From NCBI GenBank assembly GCA_030770545.1, contig CM061106.1:11540501-11604500 (forward strand): DNA of 64,000 nt, given 5' to 3'. Source of the DNA: Macropodus opercularis (Eukaryota > Chordata > Actinopteri > Anabantiformes > Osphronemidae). The first letter of the stretch is position 1. Every line of letters begins with the position of its first letter. Of this stretch, positions 32,835 to 45,300 are shown piece after piece. A program made the position numbers and the translations under genes. A model generated the notes under the pieces. The model ran no database searches and was not told the origin of the DNA. It was given only the letters and a program-made list of their open reading frames with translations.

Positions 32835-34055
32835 ACCACCAACGTTCAATTAGCAACATGGGAACCTTCCACTTTCTTTACTGCTCAAAAATGCAGAACT
32901 GTGTCAAAACAAGTTGTAGAAATCCTGCATAACTAACTTTTTCAGGGATATTCTACTTGACGTGACTATGACGCTCTTCCTCTGGTGTGGACGTCTCTGG
33001 CTGACTCATTAAAAGAAGCAGCCTCCTGTTCAAACACATACTAAATTTAAGAGGACGTCTCTACTATGTTAATACAAACTCTAATACAAAGATTATACTT
33101 GAAGGCGTTGCCCCATATGTCATCAAATGTGTTTTCAAACATCTTGTGCTTTCTGGTTTTTCAGTTTAATAACATTCTAAAGTGTAATTAATGGCTTCCC
33201 CTAATTTCCTATGGATGCAAGAGCTGAGCCTTGTCCCACATCTATTAACACATTATCATTAAATGACCCTAAACTGAAGCAGTCTGCTGCCAGATGTTGG
33301 TTTTCATGAACATTTGTATTACTCACTGACACAGTTAAAGATAATAAATACACATAAAAGCTGTGCAAGATTTACAGATTCAAATATTTTTTTTGTTTTC
33401 ACCTGTTATTGTTCTCTCAACTCTCTCGGGACTGAAGTTGTTGATAGAGCAGCGTTTGAAACATATCAAACCTGAACAACATTATCTCTTGCATCACAGT
33501 GAGTGAGAGGGATTTCAGGACCAAGCTGACGTTGAGTCAAGTGGTTGATCTATGTGGTTGTTGTTGTCACTTTTCTTCTCAGTGTTGTGTCTTTTATTCT
33601 CTGAAGGGACCAGTTTGCGTCTCTGTCATTGCTTTGAAGAGACTTTAAGCAGATGAACACGTGGCTTCATAGAGGTTGTGTTGCTGCATGATGACACAGA
33701 CACTTAATCATCTATTCCCACAAAGCCTCCAGGATCAGACCATGATTCTAGAGGATGTTTAGTGAAACAGGCTGAAATCAGTTGATTGTTGTGGTTGTAA
33801 TGTGAATTATTATATTATATGTAATATTCTATACTGGTGTGTAGACGTGGACAAGGCAGATCAGAGGAGGCTGGTTTGAAGTTGTTGCACATTGTCTCTT
33901 TAATCTACATAAATAGCTCCACAAAAAAAAAAGCTCCACTACAGCAGTGCAACTTGTTTTTATCGGTTGTCGTTCTCAAGCTGGAGCAGATCAACCTCAG
34001 TTCAACATCCACTTATGTGGACTTTGACTGATTAGATGAAGGAGAAAGGAAACAA
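32835..34055. other. Intergenic, no gene recognised
   Basis: AT-rich DNA without supported exons. The rest of the interrupted gypsy integrase is not here. Confidence 0.5.
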
Positions 34056-34059
34056 AAAG

Positions 34060-35333
34060 TCCAGAAACTGGAGGAGACGAGAAGAAGCAGAAATCTGGAT
34101 AAAGGAGAGATGGAAGCTCTGAGATACAGGTTGAGCAAACTAACAGATGCTGGGAGGACGGATACAAAATGGAAGATGTGACGTCCGGCTGAATAACAAC
34201 CAGACACACACACATCACCATGACCAGCTGCATATGTAACGTCACAAACTTTAATCTTAAATAAAAATATTATCACTTATAACTTTGTCTCAGGTCCAGG
34301 TCAGCCTCCATCAGTTCATCACACTGATCCACATGACAATGGAGAGAAAAGCTGCGACTCCATCTGAGAAACGGCGTCTTCAGAGGCAACAGGAAGAAAA
34401 GTCGTGTCTCTGACAAACTATGGTTGGTTCATGATGAATGTCTCAATGTGGTGACGTTCTCACCTGAAGTAGAACAAGGACACACTGACCACATTCATCT
34501 GATAGGAGCAGCCCCTTCTGGTTGTCGTGGTAATAAGCCACAGTGCTACGTGTGATGACACCACGGTGACTCCTTCCCTACTCATGTTAGATGAACTGAT
34601 ATGTTGTTTTCCTGTCACTTGCTCATGTGACTCTGCTCTTATAACACTTCTAACACACAGGCTCAAACAACATGTTATTGTATTAAACTGCATCTAACTA
34701 TGGACACAGAACCTGGACAGGTCACCATCACATCAGCTGCTGCTGCTGCTGCTGTGGAGCTCAGGTACGACTGCTCCACACGCTGGATGAAGGAAAGACA
34801 CATTCTTCATTCTTCACCCTACATCCAGCGGATCTGCAGTCAACACAGTTTTTATTTGTATTTATTGACAGTTTTACACTCCTGTAAAAGCTTGATATCA
34901 TCAAAACATAAGAGAAGCTTTTTTTTTTTTAGCATTCCTATCTTTTCCTGTATCCTCTATCCTACTGGATCACCTTGTTTCTTTTAGTGTACATACGTTT
35001 TTTTTTGTTTAAATTAATTTAGACGGGAAGAAGAAGAAATAAAGGAGAGATGGAAGTTCTGAGATACAGGTTGAACTAACAGACGCTGGAACTCGGATAC
35101 AAAATGGAAGATGTGACGTCCGGCTGAATAACAACCAGACTCACACACACATCACCATCACCAGCTGCATACGTAACATCACAAACTTTGTTCTGTTCAT
35201 CTTACATAAAAATATTATCACTTATGATACTTATGTTATTTCCACATTTTGCAGCCCAGAGAGATAAAATGGACACGGACAACAAAACGTTAGTTTGTTC
35301 TGCCTTGTTGAATCAGGCATAGACTGTGTGTGT

Positions 35334-35378
<45 letters not shown>

Positions 35379-36350
35379 CTGAAGCCTTTTTGTAGATTTC
35401 TGGACCTGTTTCATGCAGCCTCCATCAGTTCATCACACTGATCCACATGACGACGCAGAGAAAAGCTGCGACTCCATATGAGAAACCACGTCTTTAGAGG
35501 TAAGAGAAAGAAAAGTCGTGTCTCTGACAAACTGTGGTTGGTTCATGATGAAAGTCTCAAAGTGCTGACGTTGTCACATTGAGCAGAGGACACGCTGACC
35601 ACATTCATCTGATAGGAGCAGCCTATTCCAGTTGTCGTGGTAACAAGCCACTGTCCTACGTGTGATGACACAACGGTGACTTCCTCCCATCATGTTAGAT
35701 GAACTGATATGTTGTTGTAACCCTTTCATTTGCTCATGTGACCTCTTATAACACTTTTAACACACAGGCTCATACAACATGTTATTGTATTGAACTGCAT
35801 CTAACTATAGACACAGAACCTGGACAGGTCACAGACACACAGACACAGAACTGTTCCTGCCTACAGACGGTTTACATCCACCGCTGAGGGAGGAACCAGA
35901 GAGAAGCCACAGGTCCTTCAGGCAGCGATAACCACCTACAGCACCTTCTTATCAGATCCACGTTTGACTGAAAATAGCTGCAGAGAATTTAATCTCCTTT
36001 ACTCAGGAACCAGTGGAGGACTTGTTAAAGGTAGCTCTGCTTCTCCTGAAGTAAACTAGAGTTGAGCCGAGCCTCAGACGCGTTGGAGTGAAGCTCCCCC
36101 TGGTTCTGGTCCAGATCTACGCTGAGCACACGAGGGTCCGACAGGCTGAGACTCAGCTGGACATGGATCAGCTGCTGCTGCTGCTGCTGCTGTGTTCAGG
36201 TACGACTCTGCTCCACACGCTGGATGAAGCAAAGACACATCCTTCAAGCTTTGATTCAGCAGATTTGCAGTCAAACAGCTTTTGTCTGTATTTATTGACA
36301 GGTTTTCACTTTTGTAAAAGCTTGATATTATTAAAACACAAGAGAAGCTG
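34060..36350 (+). repeat. Tandem duplication of the SRCR gene 5' region
   Basis: About 34060-35020 and 35020-36350 are diverged direct repeats with common blocks (for example GGAAGATGTGACGTCCGGCT at 34170 and 35105, and GCTGCGACTCCAT at 34349 and 35465). In unit 2 the block ends in the first coding exon (36163-36199). In unit 1 the matching place, about 34727-34756, keeps the CTG run and donor CAG/GTACGA but lacks the ATG. Unit 2 also has a (TG)n run and 29 consecutive G at 35348-35376. Confidence 0.75.
35327..35376. repeat. (TG)n followed by 29 consecutive G
   Basis: About 11 TG units run into an uninterrupted G run (35348-35376) some 800 bases upstream of the SRCR start codon. The exact length is unreliable in any sequencing method. 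Confidence 0.9.
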
Positions 36351-39300
36351 AGGCTGCGTCTGTCAGAGCAGCCAACGGTTCATTAGATCAGATAAACTTT
36401 ACTCATCCCACAGTGGAGACATTTAGAATAAAAGTAACAGAAGACAGTTTATACAAGTGAACCTTCCTCTTGTGTTTGTTACCATCCCTTAGGTTAACAG
36501 GTCGGTTTTGTCCAGTTTGTTTCTCATCTCTTGGTTCCCTTGTTAAGCTTCCTGATCCATGGAAACATTGGTTTCATGTTTTTGCTGTGGGACGTCTTTA
36601 CTCAGCAAACACTCAACTTCAATTTTAAAAATGGTAAAATGAACCTCAAGCTCATATAAATAAATAAAAGGTTGCTGTGTTACCTCACTATTACTGATGT
36701 ATGGACGTTTATCAGACTCATCATCAATATGCAATTTTTTCATTATGTTTGAAAATGCATTTTGGCAGTTCAGTATAAAAAGTGTCAAGCAGCTAAATCT
36801 ATTACGTTTCATGTTGTCCTGGTTTGTCTTTATTCAAATGTGTCCTAATGCATTTCATGAAGTTGTCACTGCGCTTTAAGTCAAATCTCAAGTGGAAACG
36901 CAAACTGTCGGTCTCTCATCAAGGCGGGTCCCAAGGTGCATTTGTTATCGCTGCCTTTTGATTGGCCTGAGTTAAACAGTTCTAACCAATGACTACCAAC
37001 TACCGGCAGCCAAAGGAAATAGAGTCAGTGTAGAGGCCAATGAAATGTAATAGATTTAGCTTTTATTGAAACTTTTACTTAAGGAAAGTGAGATTGAATT
37101 GACTTTTAATACTGAATTGCCTGAATAATTTGGTTTGATTAATTTTATTAATTCATTTATTTTTTTTATATTACTAACAACAATAACATCTATGGTATTA
37201 TGGGTAAGTTTTGACTAACACACATTTGCTTCAAGAGAAAGGCAAAAAGTAATACATTATTATTATTATTATTATTATTACTACTACCTAATTATTCTCA
37301 GTTAATGTACTTTATTTATTTAAATAAGAACATTTTAACAATTACTGAGAATTTTATAGTTGTATTTTGTTGAAATGAAGTTTACTGCTAAAGACAAAAA
37401 GCCTTGATGCAATATACACATTTATTTGGGTCTTTTATTCATTTAAACTGAAAATCTGTTGGTGCCAACCCTAACACAGAAAAGTATCACATACAGCCAA
37501 GCGTGAAATTATTCATACACCAAAAAATTCTGATTTGCCACTTTTTGTTCAAATGTAAATAAAGTGAGTGATCGTTTTTTCCACAATGATGCCTCTTGTA
37601 CGTCGTCTCGTTATCTTCTGGGAGACACTTGTCTAATTTCGAATCAAGACAAAACTTGCTGGTTGAATAAAAGTTACTTTAAATCAGAATTTGCCAGGAG
37701 TATGAATAATTTGGGGCTTGACTGTATGTCCACAGTCATACAGGTCATTACACCAGGGGTCATTATGTTGCACAGTTAAAACCCAATTTTAAAGTGACTG
37801 CTAGTGGTAACATAATGTTCAGTGGTTGACTGGGAGCAGCTCTGGTTGTAGAGTCTCAGAGCAGCAGGAGAAGAGACCTTGAATGTGGCTCCTTCAGACA
37901 CTTAGGGCAGTGTTTCCCAACCTTTTTGAACCATTGCACATATTTTAAATCAGAAAAATCACACCACCAAATACAAATGTCACAAAACCTATAAATAATG
38001 AAAATCTAGTCTCAGTTTAATTGACAGAGGGACTTGTTTCTTTCTTTACTGGCTCCAGGGTCGAGCATCTCTTCAGATCATTTTTCCTCCAGGTAGCATT
38101 AATGTGTCTGCTACGGTGTGGAGCTGTTGGCTTTAGCGATGAGTTCAGTAACTTGGTAGCATTAAGAACTCTCTCACTCGTCTTGATGGTTTTTAAAGTA
38201 ACGCTGCCTGTTTCACCATTTCAACTAAATCTTGTCTGCAGATGGTTTAGGTTTACGTGAAACCCTGTTGGATACATTTTCCTTCAAGAGTAACAAATAA
38301 TCAGAAGTCTTCTCTACACTGATGTCTATTATCTGATTTCTTCCTCAGGAATCCAGGCTGAAGGAAACCACACGTCAACAGGTGAAGACAAAGACAGAAT
38401 CACAAAATCAGCCGTCAGTTTACTGTCACCTTTTACTGATGACGCTCTGCTTTCTGTTCAGAACCTGATGGGTTCAGGTTGGTGGGAGGAGATAGTCGCT
38501 GTGCAGGTGAACTGGAGCTGAAACATGGAGGAGACTGGAGACCAGTGGTTGGACCTGACTGGACCCTGAAGGAAGCAGCTGTTGTCTGTAGAGAGCTGGA
38601 CTGTGGTTCTGCTGTTTCTGTAAAAAGGAGAGATGAATCCTCACGCAGACCTGTGTGGACTATCCGTTCTGGCTGTGTTCACTCTGGATCTGCTCTGAGG
38701 GAGTGTGTAGATTCATTTAACTCTACCTACACCCTGAACCTCACCTGCTCAGGTAATCAGGCCACATAGAAACACACAGGCACATGTTATATTTATTGTC
38801 TGTCAGACATTTACTGGAACACAGATCCTGGCGTTTCCCATGATGTCCTGTGGTTTCACAGCAGGTAGAGAGAAACTGCAGCCTTGGTCTCAGGTGCTCA
38901 TTGTTTACACAACATGCTGTGATTAACAGAACCATCTCTGTACATTAACCTGCCACTGCTTGGTGAACCTTCAAGACATCAGACATGCTGTTACAGTGTG
39001 TGGTTCTGCTATGGATGGACTGATGTTGGTTCTGAGTCCAGTTTTTTTCTGGACATCTCTTCACTGAGCGTCTGCTGTCTCTTCTCTCTTTGTCTCTTCT
39101 CTCCAGACTCTGTCAGGCTGCTGGATGGTCCTGGTCTGTGTTCAGGCAGACTGGAGGTCCGGTCCAACCAGCGCTGGTCCTCAGTGTGTGAAGCTGACTT
39201 TGACCAGCAGGATGCAGAGGTGGTCTGTAGGGAGCTTGGCTGTGGGGCTCCTTCAGCCCTCCAGGGGGGGCTCTATGGAGAAGTGGAGGCTCCAGCGTGG

Positions 39301-42300
39301 TCCACAGAGTTCCAGTGTGGAGGCCACGAGTCTGCTCTGCTGGACTGTAGAAGCTCAGATTCAGCTAGAACCACCTGCTCACCTGGCAAAGCTGCTGGAC
39401 TCACCTGCTCAGGTAGACGAGGAGCTGCAGCTTGGATCTGGTTCATTTCTGTTCTAGTGAAGGTCACTTGTTGTTTTACTGATGACGCTCTGCTTTCGGT
39501 TCAGAACCTGTCAGGTTGGTGGGAGGAGACAGTCGCTGTGCAGGTGAACTGGAGCTGAAACATGAAGGAGACTGGAAACCAGTGTTTGCACCTGACTGGA
39601 CCCTGAAGGAAGCAGCTGTTTTCTGTAGAGAGCTGGACTGTGGTTCTGCTGTTTCTGTAAAAAGGAGAGAATCCTTTAACAGGCTTGTGTGGCTGATTGG
39701 TTCTGACTGTGTTCAGTCTGGATCTACTCTGAGGGAGTGTGTAACGTCATCATTTGACATTTCCTTCACCCTTAGTTTGACCTGCTCAGGTGAGCTCATC
39801 AGTGACATCATCAGGCTATTTAGCATACATCCTGTTGTTCCATGGTCATATTTCACATGTCAGTGGGTCTAGTCAGTCTCCATCTGATGGAGCCTTTACT
39901 GTGAGTTAGTTTAACAGTAACATACATTTTATTCATTTATTCAACAAATAACACCAATTCTCAACAGCATCGTTTCAAAGTAGATTTAAGACTTTAGTGG
40001 ACACAAAAATACTACATTAAAAATCCCACAAGTCCCATAGTGACTTCTGTGCTATGATGCATCTAAATCCTGGAAATCTTCATGCAGGTTATTCTCCTTC
40101 AATTGAAAAGCAGTGGAAAGAAGTTAAGAGCTGTGATGCTCAACACACAGTTTAAGAGTTAATGTAATGTTTGGCTGTTTTACTTACGGTTCCACTACCT
40201 GCAGTAACTTGACTCACTAGTTAACTGCTTTCCCGCCACCTTAAGGTTAATCTCATCAAGTCATGTCATGAATTATCATCTTGTTTTTGCCCAAGAGGAT
40301 CATTTCTTTGATTCTCGTTCAGGACCATGTTTTATCAAGTCTGAGTTCAGAGGAAACTTATCGTGGGTTCAAGCTTCATCAGCTCAAGTTGTTCTGTTAA
40401 AGGATTTAGAGTTTCTCTTCCTGTAACTCATGGTGCCATGTTGCTCACCCCTCCAGTCGTAACGTGAGCAGACTGGCCATAGATCCAACACTGGTCCAGA
40501 CCATGTGCCTCCTCCTCTCATCCAGACACCTTCCACCTCCTCACTACATTTAGTTGTGGAGCTTTCTCTGGTCTTGTCTATTAGCCTCCCTCGTCTTGTT
40601 TCTCACCAGCTGCTGTCTTTACCTATGTCAACATCTTGTGTAGTTTTTAAACCCTTTAAACTGGGTCTGTGGTTCTGTTTGTTTGGTTCCTTCATATCAC
40701 ATCTGTTATTAGTAGACTTTTCAATTAGCAGAACAGCCATAGCTCTATTGTAGAGCGGCTTTAAATTATTAATTTATCACACGCCTCAATTTATGATGTT
40801 GTCTTCATTCTCATGAGCTTAGTAACAGTTTAAATTTTAACAGATTGTTAGACATCTTATAAAATGTAACATTGTTAAGCTGTTTTCTACAATTAGCTTT
40901 TTTTTAATATTCAGCTGAATGTTCTGCTTTTCTCTTCACATTTGTCAGACTTTACTCATTAGACCTTTAAGTTTTAATAGAGTTTTACTGTGAGAGATGC
41001 TGCAGCGTTTCTCCTACTACCAACGTTCCAACGTTAAGCAGTAATAGTCGTAGTTCATGAACTGGAAACGTTCTGGTTTCGTTGTCTGTTTCAGATCCTT
41101 GGGGGGAGAAGAGAACACAAAATACAACCAACATTGTTAATATTAATAACACATTTATGGAGTTCTATGATATACGTGAATCCAATAAAACCTCTAAACC
41201 AAATGTCTGACGGCCCCCCAGGAGCAACCCACTGTCACAGTCTGGCCCTTCATTCCCAGGAGGGCGTCGTGTTTTCGTTCTGTCCTTGTGATGTCATGTT
41301 CAGTTACTATTTAAGCTCCACTCCGAGTGATGCTGTTACATCTGATGTGAGTTCTGGCCATGTTTTGTGTTGTATGTGAAGTTTAGGCAAGTCATGTAAA
41401 CTGCTCAGCTCCTTTCAAGTCATGTTGAGGACCTCACCCACATGTGTGGTGAGCTTCCTGTGGTCTTTACTTCTCTTACTGTGTGTTAGTCAGAAACCTT
41501 CACTGGTTTGTGTTGTGCTTCTGCGTATTTACTCTCACCTGCCTGTGCAATGAGAAGCTGTGAACTGTATTTCTCTAAAAGTCAGGTCTGTCTGTTCCAG
41601 TCTCAGTCAGTCCTAGTCAGGCTCTCCAGTCCAGTATCCACAGTCAGTCTCCAGTCTATGTCCTAGTTCTGTCTAAGCCCAAGTTTATAATAATGAAAGG
41701 TACAGAGTGACATGACACTAATCTGATCTAATTTCCTACAAACCATTGTGATTTCTTTTGGAAAAGCTGTCTGAAGGTTGAGTCATGGCAACTGGATTCT
41801 TCTAGTTAGTAGAAACGTTTCACCACCTATCCAGGTGGCTTCTTCAGTCTGTGGGAAGTTGGTGGAGACCACTAATTTATCCTCCAGTTGGGTTTCACTT
41901 AACACCTGTGAAGAATGGGTTCGTTATGCGAACAGAGGGGGTGTGAGGGTAGTGAGTAGGTGTGACTCCTCAACTACCGTGACTCCTCCTCCAACCATTA
42001 CAGGGTCGTTAAGTGTCTCCTTTGTGGGGGACGTGTGAAGTGGCCTTGATCTTCCTGGGCATAGTTGAAAGGGCAGCATGGTAAATGGGAGACAAATTGT
42101 GTCTGAGGCCCCCACCTCTGTTGAGAGAGGGGCTGTTTACCTGGACATGTACGGCTTCTCTGACGCCTCGTTCAAACCACCTGTCTTCTCTGTCCAGAAT
42201 GTGAACGTTATTGTCTTCAAATGAGTGTCCTTTGGAAAAGCTGTTTGTTTCATATTGTCACAAATGCAGCTGATTTGTTCACGTATATGTTTGTATTACA

Positions 42301-45300
42301 GATTCTCTGACCACAGAAAAGTGAATATAATCGCCAGCTGTTCCAGTGTATTAAATGTTAAAGTGTGTGCTTCTGCTGTGGATGATGGACTGATGTTGGT
42401 TCAGTTTTTTTCTGGACATCTCTTCACTGAGCGTCTGCTGTCTCTTCTGTCTTTGTCTCTTCTCTCCAGACTCTGTCAGGCTGCTGGATGGTCCTGGTCT
42501 GTGTTCAGGCAGACTGGAGGTCTGGTCCAACCAGCGCTGGTCCTCAGTGTGTGAAGCTGACTTTGACCAGCAGGATGCAGAGGTGGTCTGTAGGGAGCTT
42601 GGCTGTGGGGCTCCTTCAGCCCTCCAGGGGGGGCTCTATGGAGAAGTGGAGGCTCCAGCGTGGTCCACAGAGTTCCAGTGTGGAGGCCACGAGTCTGCTC
42701 TGCTGGACTGTGGAAGCTCAGACTCAGCTAGAACCACCTGCTCACCTGGCAAAGCTGCTGGACTCACCTGCTCAGGTAGACGAGGAGCTGCAGCTTGGAT
42801 ATAGTTCATTTCTGTTCTAGTGAAGGTCACTATGATGTTTGACTGATGACGCTCTGCTTTCGTTCAGAACCTGACGAGTTCAGGTTTGTCGGAGGAGACA
42901 GTCGCTGTGCAGGGGGACTGGAGGTGAAACATGAAGGAGACTGGAAACTAGTGTCTCAATCTGTCCAGACTTGGAAGGAAGCAGCTGTTGTCTGTAGAGA
43001 GCTGGACTGTGGTTCTGCTGTTTCTATAAAAAGGATACAAGATTTCTCATACAGACTTGCGTGGAAGATCAGTTCTGGCTGTGTTCTGTCTGGATTTGCT
43101 CGGAGGGAGTGTGTAACATCCACTTACTCTTATGACATTCTGAACCTCACCTGCTCAGGTGAGCTAATCAGTGACATCATCAGGCTATTTAGCATAAATC
43201 CTGTTCTGTGGTCATGTCCTCAGTGAGTCTAGTCAGTCGTCAGCTGATAGAGCTTCTACTGTGAGTTGGTTTGACACTAATATTGTTATGAACGGACTAA
43301 AGAACCAGGTGGGAGGACTCAAATGCAACGAAGAGCAGGATTCTGAGACAAATTTAAACTGAGGTCTTTATTGAAATAACAAACTGGAGAAATGCACAAA
43401 CCCTAAATTTACAAGACTGGAAACAAAAGTGCTGCCTAATGCAGGAAATACAAGATTCAAGGTTCTAAGAAAATTATTGACATTTCTAAATAACTAAGAA
43501 ACACAAAATGCTGCACCAGGACAGACATACAAAACAGATCATACTTTACATTTGGAAAACTAGAGAAAAACATCACTGCAAAGCAGGAACTACAGCTCAC
43601 TATACAAACACTGACTGCTGACTTAATATGAACGTTACCAATGCTAGAGGTCAAGGAAAGTGGAAACTGACAGACTGGACGTGACTCACGCTAGTGAGTC
43701 ACGGGCATTAATACTAACAAAACAAATGAACGAATAACAAATAGCTGTGTTGAACATAAACCGGTAACCAGAAAACACAGATGAAGAACTTTAACTCCAT
43801 CTTGCTGCCTAGTGGTGGGAAAGCTGATTCATCACAAATATAAACTTTTAATTAGTGAGGACAAATTTGCTGAGCAATAAAATAATTGTTTTATTTGATT
43901 CTTAACAGAAGTCGTCTCAAAGTGGGTTTAGGCCGTCACTGAACTCAAAAATACAACTCTACATAGAAAAACCATCAAATCCCACAGGAGACATTGAAGC
44001 AGAAACACCTTTACCAGCCTCCATCAGAACCAGGCTCATGGTGGCGACCATCTGTCCCAACCTGCAGCAGGCCACAGCTTGTTTTAGTGGACGCTGATCA
44101 GAGCTGGTTCTGTGCTATGATGGATCTAAATCCTGGAAATCTTCATGCAGGTTATTGCTACGCAGGCCGTGACATAATTGTGCTGTAAAATCAGCAAAGT
44201 GTTTCTCCTGACAAAAACACAGGAGGTTAGTAACAGTGCTGTAGCTGAGAGACGAAGCAGATGGACAGAAGGACAATGTAGCTGCCTGTCTGGGAGTGTG
44301 GGTTCAGACCAGTATCACCAGCTGAAGCCTCACAGTAGAACAGCAAGCAGTTATGACTATGAGAAACAAAGTGCTTCAGTCCTCTATTATAGTCAAGACA
44401 GCGAGTCCGGTCTGACACCAACATGACCTGAACTTGTTCAGGACCATGTTTTACCAAGTCTGAGCTCAGAGGAAACTTATAGTGGGTTCAAGCTTCATCA
44501 GCTCAAGTTGAGCTGTTTGTGTTCTCACAGAGCTAAGTGCCAACATAGGAGCATAGCAACTAATAGGAGATCTTAACCAAACTGATCCATGGAGATTCCT
44601 CCGACTAACCCTAACCCTCCAGTGTTACCATAGATCCAACACTGGTCCAGACCATGAATCATCTCCTCTCATTCAGACACCTTCCACCTGTTCACTAGTT
44701 AATTAGTTTTTTTTATTTTTTATTATTAAACTCCCTCATCTTGTTTCTCAAACTCACCATCTGCTGCCTTCACCTACGTCAACATCTTGTGCATTGTTTC
44801 AACTCTTTAAACTGGGTCTGTGGTTCTGATTCAGTGGCTCCTGCATGGATTAAATTTTAATTGGAATTTACTGTGAAATATGATGCAGTGTTTTCCCTGC
44901 TGCCTACTTCCAAGATTAAGCAGTAATAGTTGACACATTTGTCATTATTACATATTTACAGGATGTTTCATTAAACAATTTTATGTCATTGTTGAGTGCT
45001 ATTCAGGAAAAGCTGATTCTAGTTTCACAATGTCACTAATACAGCAGATGGTTCATGATGGACTGATGTTGGTTCTGAGTCCAGTTTGTTTCATCTCTTC
45101 ACTGAGCGTCTGCTGTCTCTTCTCTTTGTTTCTTCTCTCCAGACTCTGTCAGGCTGCTGGATGGTCCTGGTCTGTGTTCAGGCAGACTGGAGGTCCGATC
45201 TAACCAGCGCTGGTCCTCAGTGTGTGAAGCTGACTTTGACCAGCAGGATGCAGAGGTGGTCTGTAGGCAGCTTGGCTGTGGGGCTCCTTCAGCCCTCCAG

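Noticed and set aside
41213..41700. Another solo LTR starting TGTCTGACGG
   Set aside because: No matching end or target duplication could be found.
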